The notes beneath the pieces were generated by a model. The model was not told the DNA's origin. It did not search any database and saw only the letters and a program-made list of their open reading frames with translations. A stretch of DNA of 64,000 nucleotides, from positions 62,001-126,000 of the forward strand of contig CAVSMD010000009.1 in assembly GCA_963728995.1 (NCBI GenBank), written 5' to 3'. Positions 26,147 through 35,617 of the stretch are shown here, one piece after another (position 1 is the first letter of the stretch; each line of letters opens with the position of its first letter). Source of the DNA: FEN-1219 sp963728995. GTDB taxonomy: Bacteria > Pseudomonadota > Gammaproteobacteria > Steroidobacterales > Rariloculaceae. Made by a program: the position numbers and the translations under genes.

Positions 26147-27534
26147 AGGTCCGGTGTCTGCACGCGCTGGCGGAAATCGCGACGCTGCGCCCGATGATCA
26201 ACGCGCTAAATCTCGTTTCACCGCGCCCGGACCCCTTCTCCACGTTCGAGTTCTACGAGAATCTGCTGCGACGCAGAGACTCTCTCAGCGGGGGAACGCG
26301 CTCGCGAGTGTGGTTTCTGACAGCATTCATGGACCGGGAGCTGATCGGTTACCTCGCCCTCGAAGAGGTGGGCGAAACCGTGCTGCTACTCCGCATCAAG
26401 CGACTGGGGTTTCTGGTCGCGCATGACGCGGATCGCCCACACGTGGTGGCCAGAGCCGAGCACGTCGGCATCGTGACCGAGATGTTCTATGAATACTTGC
26501 AGGAGCACCGGCGCGAGTGGGACCTGCTCGAGCTGCAACAGCAGGACGCGTCGTCGACGCTTTATCCGCTGCCGCCGGGCGTGCATCTGAGCGGTTGTTG
26601 GGTACGATACTGGCCCAACCTCGACAACGGCACGATCCGGATTCGCTGGGGGACACTCCGGGAGTACTTCGACGCGCTCGCACCCAAGTTCCGCGAGAAT
26701 CTCATTCGTCAGATGCGCAAGTTGCTCGCCTGCGGAAAGGTGGAGCTCCTGACCTCGTCCGATCCAACCAGCACGCCTGCGCTGCTCGAGCTGTATTGCA
26801 GCATCGAAGAGCGTAGCTGGAAAGCGCACACGGGTTTGACCGTTGGCGGCACCGCCGAGCGATTGAGCTATTTTCGGGCGCTGCTCGAGGCTCGCCAGCC
26901 GATGCAGGCGGTGCTTCAGATACTCGTCCTCGACGGCATACCCATTGCGGGGCTGATCAACGGCGCGTTCACGGGCCCAGCGGACAAAGGGCTGTACGCA
27001 CTGCACATCGCATTCGACGAGCAACTGAGTCCTGCAGCCCCGGGCTCGGCGATCCTCCTGTTGGGTGTGCGCCATGCGATCGACGGACACTTTGCGTTCT
27101 TCAATCTGCTTTCCGGCTTCGGCTACTACAAGACGCGGTGGTTGGCGGACATGACGGCCACTCGCGCCGCACAGATCTACCGCATCGGCGGCGTGTTCTT
27201 CTGGCGCCGCCTGATGGGCGATGCGCGGCGCTGGTTGAGCGCCCGCTTATCGCCGCACATACGCCGGCTCCGCCCCGTCGCGCAGCGTCTCCGGGGCGAC
27301 GGGCCGGTTCACCCGCGGCCGACGCCGCCGCTCGCGCAAAACGCACGGCTCGTGACCACGGCGGAGCGCGCACGCTTTGCCAAGCTGATCGCGGAGGCAC
27401 GGCGGGGCGAGGGCGAGTGGCTGTCGCCCACAGACCTGGCCGAGGCGCTGCCGTTCACTGCGGGCCGCACGGCACCCTCGAGCCGGCGATCAGGCTATGC
27501 GGCAATCTCGGCCCGGTCCACGGGCGATGCGTGA
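26134..27534 (+). CDS. GNAT/FemAB-like (CelD/BcsL type) acetyltransferase
   Basis: A 466-residue protein of the Acetyltransf_6 type found in EPS and cellulose clusters. Typical segments are FSTFEFYENLL, KFRENLIRQMRKLL, ELYCSIEERSWKAHTGL, LILDGIPIAG-like strands and HIAFDEQLSPAAPGSAILLLGVRHAI. It starts at a GTG that overlaps the upstream cupin gene. A C-terminal extension (about 360-466) is basic and Pro-rich. It may transfer an acyl or amino-acyl group to a sugar. The 3' end overlaps wzx by 40 bases. Confidence 0.75.
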   Translation: MYAVEVRCLHALAEIATLRPMINALNLVSPRPDPFSTFEFYENLLRRRDSLSGGTRSRVWFLTAFMDRELIGYLALEEVGETVLLLRIKRLGFLVAHDADRPHVVARAEHVGIVTEMFYEYLQEHRREWDLLELQQQDASSTLYPLPPGVHLSGCWVRYWPNLDNGTIRIRWGTLREYFDALAPKFRENLIRQMRKLLACGKVELLTSSDPTSTPALLELYCSIEERSWKAHTGLTVGGTAERLSYFRALLEARQPMQAVLQILVLDGIPIAGLINGAFTGPADKGLYALHIAFDEQLSPAAPGSAILLLGVRHAIDGHFAFFNLLSGFGYYKTRWLADMTATRAAQIYRIGGVFFWRRLMGDARRWLSARLSPHIRRLRPVAQRLRGDGPVHPRPTPPLAQNARLVTTAERARFAKLIAEARRGEGEWLSPTDLAEALPFTAGRTAPSSRRSGYAAISARSTGDA

Positions 27535-28790
27535 TGCACGCCGAGTTGCCGCAGCGACAACACGACGATGCCCGTGAGATTGATCAGCTCACCGACCAAT
27601 ACGCCCAGCGGCGCGCCGAGCACGCCGAGCCGCAACATGCCCAGGTAGCCTGCCGCGAGCGAGAGCACCGCACCGACGAAGGCGAGTGAAGTCAGCTCGT
27701 GAAAGCGCTGCCTCGCCACCAACAAGTAGAGCAGCTGGTCCCGCACCACCATCGGCAGGAAAGCGAGCCCCCACAGCAGCAACAATCCATCACGATGCGC
27801 GAATTGCTTCTGCAGCAGCACCGTGAAGATCCAATCCCGCGTCAGCCACAAGACCGCGAAGTAGCAGAGCGCAGCGCATGCCAGGCCGAGCGCAAAGGCG
27901 CACAGCCGCCGCAGCGCAAAACCCGAGCTGTGATAGTGGAGCCAGCCGGCCGTGAGCGGCAGCATCAGCGTGCCGATACCGGATGACAGGAGATTCACAG
28001 GCATCAGCAGCAGCCGCGTCGCGGCGATCGCGGCTACCGCCGTCACGTCGAGCGTGCCGGCGGCGAGATACATGTAGCCTTGACTGAAGGCCCAGTGGAT
28101 GGCCGCGCCAGCCGTGGACCACGCGGCGAGCGGCGCCACCTGGCGCAAAATGCCCGCAGCGCCCCGAACGTCCCACGACTCGTGCCGCCAGAGCGCGCGT
28201 GCCAGCAAAACACCGGTGACTGCTGCGGCGATGCCCGTCACCGCGATCGCGCCGACCGCCGCCGCGGGCAGGCGAATCGCGAGACAGACACCGAGCACCA
28301 GCAAGATCACATAACAGGTATCGGTGAGCAGGACGTCCTGGGGCCGCCGGTGCGCGAGCAACACCATTCGGAAGAAGTTACGCTGCAGCGTGGCGAGCAC
28401 GGCGGCAATCGTCACCACGATCAACGGCCCCGTGTGGCGATCGAGGACGCCGGCGAGCCAGAGCCCGCAGGCCACGACGAATGCAACGGCGCCGCCGATC
28501 AGCAGGACGCGGCCTTGGTCCCGATAAAGACCACCGACGAGCTCACCGCGCGCGGGCCGCTCGAGTGGCGTGATGCGATTGACCAGTGGTGGATTCAGAA
28601 ACGAGCTCTGCAACGACACGATCAGCAGCACTGCGCTCGACGCGAGGATGAAGTAGCCATACTGCAGATCGCTCGTGTGTCGGATCAGCAGCAGCCCCAC
28701 CGCGAAGCTCGCCGCAGACAGCAGCGCTTGGCTCGTCACCGCGCTGCCGAGCATTCTGGCGACGGCGAACTGCCTGCTGCGGTCGGTCAT
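27495..28790 (-). CDS. Polysaccharide flippase (Wzx/MATE-like)
   Basis: A 431-residue protein with about 12 to 14 hydrophobic helices spread along its length, for example SAASFAVGLLLI, LIVVTIAAVLATLQ and MVVRDQLLYLLVARQRF. It has the usual polysaccharide-biosynthesis flippase shape: a charged N-terminus and no extracytoplasmic domain. It should move lipid-linked oligosaccharide units across the inner membrane. It is the last gene of the minus-strand eps operon, and its ATG overlaps the stop codon of the GT2 gene upstream (ATGA). Confidence 0.8.
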   Translation of the reverse strand: MTDRSRQFAVARMLGSAVTSQALLSAASFAVGLLLIRHTSDLQYGYFILASSAVLLIVSLQSSFLNPPLVNRITPLERPARGELVGGLYRDQGRVLLIGGAVAFVVACGLWLAGVLDRHTGPLIVVTIAAVLATLQRNFFRMVLLAHRRPQDVLLTDTCYVILLVLGVCLAIRLPAAAVGAIAVTGIAAAVTGVLLARALWRHESWDVRGAAGILRQVAPLAAWSTAGAAIHWAFSQGYMYLAAGTLDVTAVAAIAATRLLLMPVNLLSSGIGTLMLPLTAGWLHYHSSGFALRRLCAFALGLACAALCYFAVLWLTRDWIFTVLLQKQFAHRDGLLLLWGLAFLPMVVRDQLLYLLVARQRFHELTSLAFVGAVLSLAAGYLGMLRLGVLGAPLGVLVGELINLTGIVVLSLRQLGVHHASPVDRAEIAA

Positions 28791-29977
28791 GGGAGCCTTC
28801 TTGGGGTCCGCACCCACGCCAACGACGCGCGCGAGCGCAGCAGCAACAGGACTTTCCACGACAAGAAGACGGGCGCACGGGCGAGATCGACCAGGCCGAG
28901 AGCACCCATGCCGCTCAACTGCCACCCGCGCAGCACGTAGAGCGATAGGCTCGCTGCAGAAGCACAGGCCACCCCGACCCATGGGACCGCGACTGTTTGC
29001 CACGGCGCCAGCGCCGCTGCGACCGTGAGCAGCACGACGACCTTCAACGCCACGTACGACAGCGGCGGCACGAGCAGATCGACGGCGAGGTCGAGGCACA
29101 CGAGGCTGCGCGTCTGCACCGTGGCGCGCAGCAACGCGGCCGTCTTCGTCCGTAGCAATTGCCATCGCCCCAGCTCCCAGCGCCGGCGCTGCGGCTCGGC
29201 GCTCGCTGCATCGGCGACCATTTCGGCATCGACCGAGGCTTCGTCGGCATAGTGAATTCGGTGTCCGGCGAGGCCGAGCTCGATGCCGTACTCGACGTCT
29301 TCCGCCAGCGAAAAAGCTCGGTACGGTACCTGCGCGAGTAGCGCGTGCGTGACGCACCAGCCGTTGCCGCGAAAGCCGCACGACAGTCTCAAACGCTCGC
29401 GGCCGCGCGAACGGAGCCTGTGAAACGCAGCCATCGCGATGCATAGCAGTCGCGTCCGCCACGACGTGCGCGGCTGGAGCACGCCGTAGTGCGCCTGCAC
29501 GGCATGTGCCCCGTTCTCGATTCGAGCGGCAAACGCGGTGAGAAGGTTCGCCGAGGTCTCGCTATCGGCATCGACCACGACGACGGCGTCCGCCCAGCCG
29601 CGCGCGCGGCTGCCGAGAAACGCCTGCTCGAGCGCGTAGCCTTTGCCGCGCAGCGTGGCATGGTGGCGCTCGAGCACCTCGGCGCCGGCCACGCGTGCCT
29701 GGGCGGCCGTGTCGTCCGTGCAGTTGTCGGCGACCACCACCACGCGGTAGGCGCTCCTCGGCCAATCGCTGCGGCGCAGATTGCGGACGACCCGGCCGAT
29801 CAGAAGCCCCTCGTCGTGGGCGGGAACGATCACGTCGAAACGCAGTGTTCGCCGGGGCGCCGGCGGCTCGCGCCTTTTGCCCGAGAGCAGCGTGAGCAGC
29901 AGCAGATAGCCGCAGCTGAGCGCCGCGGGCATCCCGAGCACGCACAGGATCGCGTTAGCGAGCGCCGTCATGGCCAC
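28787..29977 (-). CDS. Membrane-anchored GT2 glycosyltransferase
   Basis: A 396-residue GT2 enzyme. An N-terminal transmembrane helix precedes RTLRFDVIVPAHDEGLLIGRVV. The nucleotide-sugar metal motif is VVVDADSETS, and the acceptor-side Q/RxxRW-like segment is QRRRWELGRWQLL. Two to three C-terminal membrane helices follow (VVVLLTVAAALA, AASLSLYVLRGW). It probably adds one sugar to the lipid-linked repeat unit at the inner face of the membrane. Confidence 0.85.
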   Translation of the reverse strand: MAMTALANAILCVLGMPAALSCGYLLLLTLLSGKRREPPAPRRTLRFDVIVPAHDEGLLIGRVVRNLRRSDWPRSAYRVVVVADNCTDDTAAQARVAGAEVLERHHATLRGKGYALEQAFLGSRARGWADAVVVVDADSETSANLLTAFAARIENGAHAVQAHYGVLQPRTSWRTRLLCIAMAAFHRLRSRGRERLRLSCGFRGNGWCVTHALLAQVPYRAFSLAEDVEYGIELGLAGHRIHYADEASVDAEMVADAASAEPQRRRWELGRWQLLRTKTAALLRATVQTRSLVCLDLAVDLLVPPLSYVALKVVVLLTVAAALAPWQTVAVPWVGVACASAASLSLYVLRGWQLSGMGALGLVDLARAPVFLSWKVLLLLRSRASLAWVRTPRRLP

Positions 29978-30902
29978 GGACGATGAGCGGCGCCGCGTCG
30001 TACTCGCGATAATGCCAGCCGCCGAGCGTCGTCAACTTGCCGGCGTTGGCCGCGGCCTTGAGTAGCCAGGCGGCCGCCCGGTGCCTGCCGAGCGGCCAAG
30101 TCGCGAGCGCCAAGAACGTCGCGAGCGCGAGCTGGGCAAGCGCGCGCGTTACGAACCGCACGCGATCGGCGGCGGTCTGCCGGCCGTACCGACCGGCGAA
30201 CGTGTGACGCGCGAAATCCTGGCCACCGCGCAGCGCTCGCCGCACCAGCCAACGCAACGACATCCGCGACGTTGCCACGGACTCTGTCACGGTCGCCTCG
30301 TCACACCACACGATGCGCGCACCGGCGCCGACGAGCCGGGCGAGCAGATCGCCATCCTCGCCGCCCGTCAACCCGTACGCCGGATCGAACGGTGCATCGT
30401 GCTCCGCGAGCACGCTCGCGCGCAGCAGCACGTTGCCGAAGCGTAGGCGGTTGGCCGGCACCACGGTGCCGCTGCGCATCCGCACCCACGAGTAGAAGTC
30501 GCCGCGCAGAATCCACGCGGGTGCCGTGGCAGGTACGACGGGAACCACCGGGCCCAAGACGCCGTCCGCGGCATGCACGCGGGCGGCGTCTGCCAGCTTC
30601 GCGAGCCAGGTCGCCGGCGCGCGCTCGTCGTCGTCGACGAATGCCAGCCACGCGCCGCTCGCCAGGGCGACTGTACGATTGCGCGTGAGCGAGATGTTCT
30701 TCTCCGGTTGCACGTCGTAGTGAACCGGACATGGGGCGCCCAGCCTCTGCCGCTCCTCCACGACCTCGCGTGCGCTCGCCGCCGTGTCATTGTCGACCAC
30801 GACGATCTCGAACGGCGCCAACTGCTGCGCGACGAGATCGGCGAGTAACGCTCGTAACCGGTCCGGACGCCGATAGGTAGCAATGCAAACGCTGATGTTC
30901 AC
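29955..30902 (-). CDS. GT2 glycosyltransferase
   Basis: A 315-residue soluble GT2 enzyme starting MNISVCIATYRRPDRLRALLADLV. It has the sugar-nucleotide region EKNISLTRNRTVALASGAWLAFVDDDERAP (DDD metal motif) and GLTGGEDGDLLARL near the acceptor site. It overlaps the next gene downstream by 23 bases and the gene upstream by 4 bases, as expected for a tightly coupled operon. Confidence 0.85.
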   Translation of the reverse strand: MNISVCIATYRRPDRLRALLADLVAQQLAPFEIVVVDNDTAASAREVVEERQRLGAPCPVHYDVQPEKNISLTRNRTVALASGAWLAFVDDDERAPATWLAKLADAARVHAADGVLGPVVPVVPATAPAWILRGDFYSWVRMRSGTVVPANRLRFGNVLLRASVLAEHDAPFDPAYGLTGGEDGDLLARLVGAGARIVWCDEATVTESVATSRMSLRWLVRRALRGGQDFARHTFAGRYGRQTAADRVRFVTRALAQLALATFLALATWPLGRHRAAAWLLKAAANAGKLTTLGGWHYREYDAAPLIVRGHDGAR

Positions 30903-32350
30903 CGAAGAGTGTGCTCTCGTTTGTCCAGACGCACCGCCGTGCGTAGAGTCGCCAGCAGCTCATGACGCGCACGGAACAGGTTCCAGGCAAGTAGCGCGGC
31001 CGTCGACCAAGTCCAGAAAGCCGCAATGCCGGTAGCGAAAGCGATGACGACCGTCAGCACCATGAAGAACAGCAGGCGGGTCATGAAGTGGGGCGCGTCA
31101 GGCCATACTTTGCCGGCGGCGCGATAGATGTAGTACGGCACCCACTTCGCGAGCACGTGCGCACCGATCGCGATCGCGCCGATCAGGTTGATGGGCACCA
31201 ATGCCACGAACGCGGCGCTGCGAGCTATCTGCAGACACGAGTACAACCAGATTCGCGTGGTCTTGTCGAACCGGTTGTACAAGGCGAACGCCCCGTAGGT
31301 CACCCCGAGAACGGCGCACCAAATGCCGAGCCCGATGAGCGCATCGCGCCCGACCCCGCGGAGTATTGCTACGCCCACGGCACCGCTCGCGAGCGCCCAG
31401 ATCCAGGGTGCCCAGCGCGGGGTTACGGCGAGTCCGTCGCGAAACGCTTTGCTGAGCTTCGGGTCATGCTCCAGACGCACGGCGACCCGATCGTTGTCGA
31501 CATAGCCGCATTCATAGATCGCCCAGAACGACAACAACAGAAACAGCAGGGCGACGACGTGCTCCACCGGATTCGGGGCCAGCGTGACCGAGCTCAGCAC
31601 CCACAGGGCGAAATCCTCCTGGAGGATGCCGCGCGTGATGTAGCGCTCGCCCGGTCGCTTGACCTGCGCCAGATACTGCCCAGGCAGATACAGGCCGCTG
31701 AGCGCCGGATGAAACCGCGCTCGCGGCCACACCGTTCGCAGCGGCCATGCGCACGCGCTGAGCAGAGCTTCGTCTTGCGTCGAGTCCGTGAGCACCAAGG
31801 CGCGGCGCACTGTCTCGTTGCCGAGGGCGGCAACGACGAGGCGCAGCTTGCCGCCACGGCGATCGGCAAACGTCGTGAGCCTGGCCGCCACGATTCGGAT
31901 CTGCGGCGGCAGGCCCAGAGCCGCTACCAGCGGCGTAACGATCTCCCGAAAGCCGAGCGTTGCGATGATCGGCGCATGGCCGTTCGCCATACCGGCGCGC
32001 GCTGTTACGGCATCTATCAGCGGTGTGTTCGCGGCGCTCGCGGCGAGAACGCGTACGCGCGCCCGCCAGCGACGGCGGGTCCACGGAAACAGGGCGACGA
32101 TACAGCGAACACGCCAAACGTCGCGCGTTTCGGTACCGCCCGTCCAGCGCCACGGCTCGATGAAGTCGAGCAGCCGCATCGCCATCAACGCCAGCAACGC
32201 AGGCCGCGCGGAGTCGATGAAGTCCTCGGTGGAGTTGCGCAGATACAGCGTCTCGTCGAAGTCGAGCAGCACCGGTCCGGGGTGCTTCAGGACGGCCTCG
32301 ATGGCGGGATCCGGCATGCCTTCGTGCTCATGCAGCAGCGCCACGCTCAT
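30899..32350 (-). CDS. HAD-like hydrolase fused to a polytopic (UbiA-like?) membrane domain
   Basis: A 483-residue protein. The N-terminal half has the HAD nucleophile motif VLLDFDETLYLRN (Asp30, Asp32), a downstream Thr/Ser-containing motif VLTDSTQDEALL, and a HAD-type cap region. The C-terminal half has about seven hydrophobic segments and a charged loop YECGYVDNDRVAVRLEHDPK, which recalls the NDxxD loops of UbiA-type prenyltransferases but is not a clear match. It may dephosphorylate or transfer a lipid-linked intermediate. The ATG overlaps the stop codon of the acyltransferase by one base (TAATG). Confidence 0.6.
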   Translation of the reverse strand: MSVALLHEHEGMPDPAIEAVLKHPGPVLLDFDETLYLRNSTEDFIDSARPALLALMAMRLLDFIEPWRWTGGTETRDVWRVRCIVALFPWTRRRWRARVRVLAASAANTPLIDAVTARAGMANGHAPIIATLGFREIVTPLVAALGLPPQIRIVAARLTTFADRRGGKLRLVVAALGNETVRRALVLTDSTQDEALLSACAWPLRTVWPRARFHPALSGLYLPGQYLAQVKRPGERYITRGILQEDFALWVLSSVTLAPNPVEHVVALLFLLLSFWAIYECGYVDNDRVAVRLEHDPKLSKAFRDGLAVTPRWAPWIWALASGAVGVAILRGVGRDALIGLGIWCAVLGVTYGAFALYNRFDKTTRIWLYSCLQIARSAAFVALVPINLIGAIAIGAHVLAKWVPYYIYRAAGKVWPDAPHFMTRLLFFMVLTVVIAFATGIAAFWTWSTAALLAWNLFRARHELLATLRTAVRLDKREHTLR

Positions 32351-33477
32351 TACACCTCTCCCGCAGGAACGGCGGAGAACGGTTCCCGCGAGCGCGTGCG
32401 TTTGCGGTGAAGTCGCTTGCGCAGTCGTGCGCACGGCTGCTCGACCCAACGACGCATGGGCTCGGCCACGGCCAGCGTCAGGCCGATGGCCAGCAACGTG
32501 GCACCGGGCCACCCGAGCTGCGGCCAGTGCTTGGCCACGAGCAACAGGATCACGTGGTGCGACAGATAGACCGTATACGAGATCGTACCGAGATAAACCA
32601 GAGGCCTGGCATTCAACCAGCGGAACGGCCAGCGCTGCGCACGAGCGACCGCCAAGTAGATGAGCGGGGCCACCGCCGCACTCTGCAACGTGTAACGGAG
32701 CGTGAGCCGGAAGGTCTCGTCGCGATACACGAGCGTCAGCAGCAGCACTCCAACGCAGACGGCACCCACCCACGCGTCCCGCCTCGTGCTGGCCGGCGGC
32801 ACGGGATCGAGCCAGGGATTGCGCCACAGCGCCATGAGGCACCCGATCAGGATCGCGTCCACGCGCGTATCGGTTGCCATGGTGAGGTGCGCCACGGACG
32901 CGCCGTGCCACGCCAACCAGTAACGCCAACCGAGCACCAGCGCGCACAGCGCGCAGAGCACGCCGGCCGATATGCCCCTGCGGCCGAAGCGCACTAGCAC
33001 GGCAGCGAGCGGTGGATACAAGAGGTAGTAGTGCTCTTCGACGGCCAGCGACCACACCACGCCCACCCCGGCGGGCAAGCCGTCGAAGTCGTTCGCGATC
33101 ACGAAATAGTTGCCGTAGTAAAACAGCACGGCGAGTAACCCGCTGACCGAGAACGCGCCGTCGATGACGGCGAAGGCGGCCAAGACACCCACGAGCGCCA
33201 CCACGAGGACGAGCGGTGGCATCAGGCGAAGGAACCGGCGCAGGTAGAACCCGCGATAGTCCAAGGCCTGCGTGGCGGCGTACTCGGTGCGCATCAATGT
33301 GGAGATCAGGTAGCCGCTCAATACGAAGAACACAGTCACTCCCAACCCACCGGGAATCACGTTCTCCAGGTCATTGTGGGCAAGGAACACCAGGACCACC
33401 GCGAGCGCGCGAATGCCATCCAGCGATGGTATGGCGCCGCGCGGCGTGGCATGTGCGATTGGCACGGCCTGTGTCAC
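32350..33477 (-). CDS. Membrane acyltransferase (OafA/YrhL, acyltransferase 3 family)
   Basis: A 375-residue polytopic protein with IPSLDGIRALAVVLVFLAHND at the N-terminus (the catalytic His region), RFLRLMPPLVLVVAL, and VVWSLAVEEHYYLLYPPLAAVLVRFG in the middle. This is the acyltransferase 3 family, which O-acetylates or O-acylates EPS and O-antigen sugars at the inner membrane. It overlaps the Wzy-like gene by 4 bases. Confidence 0.9.
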   Translation of the reverse strand: MTQAVPIAHATPRGAIPSLDGIRALAVVLVFLAHNDLENVIPGGLGVTVFFVLSGYLISTLMRTEYAATQALDYRGFYLRRFLRLMPPLVLVVALVGVLAAFAVIDGAFSVSGLLAVLFYYGNYFVIANDFDGLPAGVGVVWSLAVEEHYYLLYPPLAAVLVRFGRRGISAGVLCALCALVLGWRYWLAWHGASVAHLTMATDTRVDAILIGCLMALWRNPWLDPVPPASTRRDAWVGAVCVGVLLLTLVYRDETFRLTLRYTLQSAAVAPLIYLAVARAQRWPFRWLNARPLVYLGTISYTVYLSHHVILLLVAKHWPQLGWPGATLLAIGLTLAVAEPMRRWVEQPCARLRKRLHRKRTRSREPFSAVPAGEV

Positions 33478-34880
33478 GTCGGACTCGCTCCCGCGTCGAC
33501 GGCAACCGCGAGCGGCGGCGGCGCCCTGGACCGCACTGGCCGGGACGGCTCACCGAAGCGCGCGCGCAGACGCCGCTCGAGCAGCCCCCGGGCGAGCGCC
33601 GTCGTCGCCAATGTCATGAGCACGAACTGGAGGCTCAAGACGCTGAACCAGTGCGACTCCGACAGGTTGACCATGGCCTGCTGAATGAACAGCGAGAGAA
33701 ACAGCGCACCCTGGGCTTTGTCGACCGTCAGCACTCGCAATGACTGGCGCAGGTGCACGACGATGTAGCCAAGCAAGCACACGAGGCCGCTCCAGCCGAG
33801 ATCGTTGGCAACGTCGAGGTAGCCGTTGTGCGCCGAGCCCGGATAGAAAGACCCCATGCGCCAGATGAACTCGTAGGACGGCGACTGCGTCACTGGTCCG
33901 ATCCAGTACGCCCCGTAGCCGACTCCGAGTAGCGGATTCAGATGGATGCGCTCCACGATGATCGCCCAGATCTCGCTGCGACCCGTGAACGTCAGGTCTA
34001 TACCGGTCAGCGACGTGACGGGCGCCAGCAGCAATTCGAGGCCGGGAATCAGCCGTAGGATCGCGAGCGCATAGATCACCGATACAGCCGCCGCGAAGCC
34101 GACCAGGTACTTGATATAGGGCTGCAGGCCGCGTGGCGACCACAGCAGGGAGAGTAAGACGGCGGTGGCGGCAAACGCCGATAGCGCCGCTGTGGAGCTG
34201 CGCGACAGCCACAGACACGTGGCGGCGAGCGTGCAGCCGAGCAGCGCATGCCAGACGCGCGCCGCTCCCGTCAGCCCACTATGCAGCCACAAAATCCATG
34301 CGGCGCAGGCGATGGCGCCGAAAGTGTTCTTGTGATTCGCCAGACCGCGCCAGGCACCCAGCAGCTCCGGCGCGAGCTCATGATGGATCGCGAATCTCGG
34401 TGCTGCCAGCCCGAACACGATCGAGCCGACCAACACCGTCGTGAGCGCCGCGCGCACCACGCTCTGGAAGCGCCGCGCGTGCCAGCCGGCCAGGCAGAAG
34501 GCGAAACACACCGCCACGATGGTGATCAGGCGGACGTCCCGGCGCGCCGTCACCTCGGGCTCTATCGACCAGACGATGCTGGCGACGGCCAGCGCCGTGA
34601 ACAGCAGCAAGAACGGATTCAACGAGCGTAGCAGCAGCCAAGCGAGCGATGCACGCCACACGATGACGGCGCTCGCGGCCAGCAGCAACCCCATCCACAC
34701 CGCACGACTCAGCGGCCCACCCTCTGCCGGCGCGCGCCCATCGAGCAGGATCGCGTAGTTGAATCCCTCGGGCACGATCAGCAGCAGGATCAGCACCCAG
34801 ACCATGCCCGCGAGAATCAGGGAGTGCCGGTCGTCTCTTACCCAATGCACGCTTTCTTCAACGGCCATGCGGGTCGCCAC
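33474..34880 (-). CDS. Wzy-like O-antigen/EPS polymerase
   Basis: A 468-residue protein with about 12 transmembrane helices and the Wzy_C-type periplasmic loop (GRSEIWAIIVERIHLNPLLGVGYGAYWIG and SAHNGYLDVANDLGWSGLV). The HNGYL motif is common in Wzy/WaaL proteins. It should join repeat units into polymer at the outer face of the inner membrane. It belongs to the eps operon between the EpsG-like kinase and the acyltransferase. Confidence 0.8.
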   Translation of the reverse strand: MATRMAVEESVHWVRDDRHSLILAGMVWVLILLLIVPEGFNYAILLDGRAPAEGGPLSRAVWMGLLLAASAVIVWRASLAWLLLRSLNPFLLLFTALAVASIVWSIEPEVTARRDVRLITIVAVCFAFCLAGWHARRFQSVVRAALTTVLVGSIVFGLAAPRFAIHHELAPELLGAWRGLANHKNTFGAIACAAWILWLHSGLTGAARVWHALLGCTLAATCLWLSRSSTAALSAFAATAVLLSLLWSPRGLQPYIKYLVGFAAAVSVIYALAILRLIPGLELLLAPVTSLTGIDLTFTGRSEIWAIIVERIHLNPLLGVGYGAYWIGPVTQSPSYEFIWRMGSFYPGSAHNGYLDVANDLGWSGLVCLLGYIVVHLRQSLRVLTVDKAQGALFLSLFIQQAMVNLSESHWFSVLSLQFVLMTLATTALARGLLERRLRARFGEPSRPVRSRAPPPLAVAVDAGASPT

Positions 34881-34894
34881 TACCTACCGCGTGT

Positions 34895-35617
34895 TCAAAA
34901 ATGATTGAGTACGGCGCCTACGATCTGCGACCGAATCGCAGCGAGGCGCCGCAACATGTCGCGACTGTCCTTGTATGGCGTGTGCCTAGCGCGACTCAAC
35001 ACGAGCACCCGTTTGACCAGGCTCGCGACGGCAAGCCCATCGGAGTATTCGGTGATCGGCGGCGTGTCCAGGACCACGAAATCGAAATTCTCGCGCCACT
35101 CCTCCACCAGAGCAGCGAAGCGTCTATTGAGCAGCAACTCCAGAGCGTTGTCCGGCGTGGGGCCCGCGGTCAGCAGCGACAGGTGCCGCAGGCCTTCCAC
35201 GGGGTGAAGGTATGGCGTGCTACCGCGCTCGATGGCCTGCGAGAGACCAGACTTGTTGTCGGCTGCGAACAGCAGGTGCTGGCTCGGGTGCCGCAGGTCG
35301 GCGTCGACCAGCAGGGTTGGCTGATCGAGCTGCGCGAAGGCGATCGCGAGCTCACCGGCAAGCTGCGATCGCCCGTCGCCGGTGCCCGGGCTCAGAAGCG
35401 CGATGACCTCCGCTCCAGCGCCGGGCTCGCGCCGCAGAAGCAGCTCGGTTCGTAGAGCGCGAATCTTTTCGCAGCGCGGGTCGAACGAGTCGTAAGCGCC
35501 TGCGAGCCGTGGAGTCGGCTTGGCAAACCGCACCAGCGACGACGCGCTCCGCGTCAGCTGCGGCACGCGATGCACGTCGTCTGCGTCCCGCGGGTCTGCG
35601 TTGAACTCGGCACTCAT
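34895..35617 (-). CDS. EpsG-like BY-type tyrosine kinase / chain-length regulator ATPase
   Basis: A 240-residue MinD/ParA-like ATPase of the bacterial tyrosine-kinase group. It has LLSPGTGDGRSQLAGELA at the Walker A position, where the invariant Lys is Arg. LLVDADLRHP is the Walker A' motif and FVVLDTPP the Walker B motif. A Tyr-rich C-terminal cluster is absent. As I recall, EpsG-type members of Methylobacillus-like systems often have GRS here, so the change may not mean loss of function. It overlaps EpsF by 4 bases and should control chain length. Confidence 0.75.
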   Translation of the reverse strand: MSAEFNADPRDADDVHRVPQLTRSASSLVRFAKPTPRLAGAYDSFDPRCEKIRALRTELLLRREPGAGAEVIALLSPGTGDGRSQLAGELAIAFAQLDQPTLLVDADLRHPSQHLLFAADNKSGLSQAIERGSTPYLHPVEGLRHLSLLTAGPTPDNALELLLNRRFAALVEEWRENFDFVVLDTPPITEYSDGLAVASLVKRVLVLSRARHTPYKDSRDMLRRLAAIRSQIVGAVLNHF

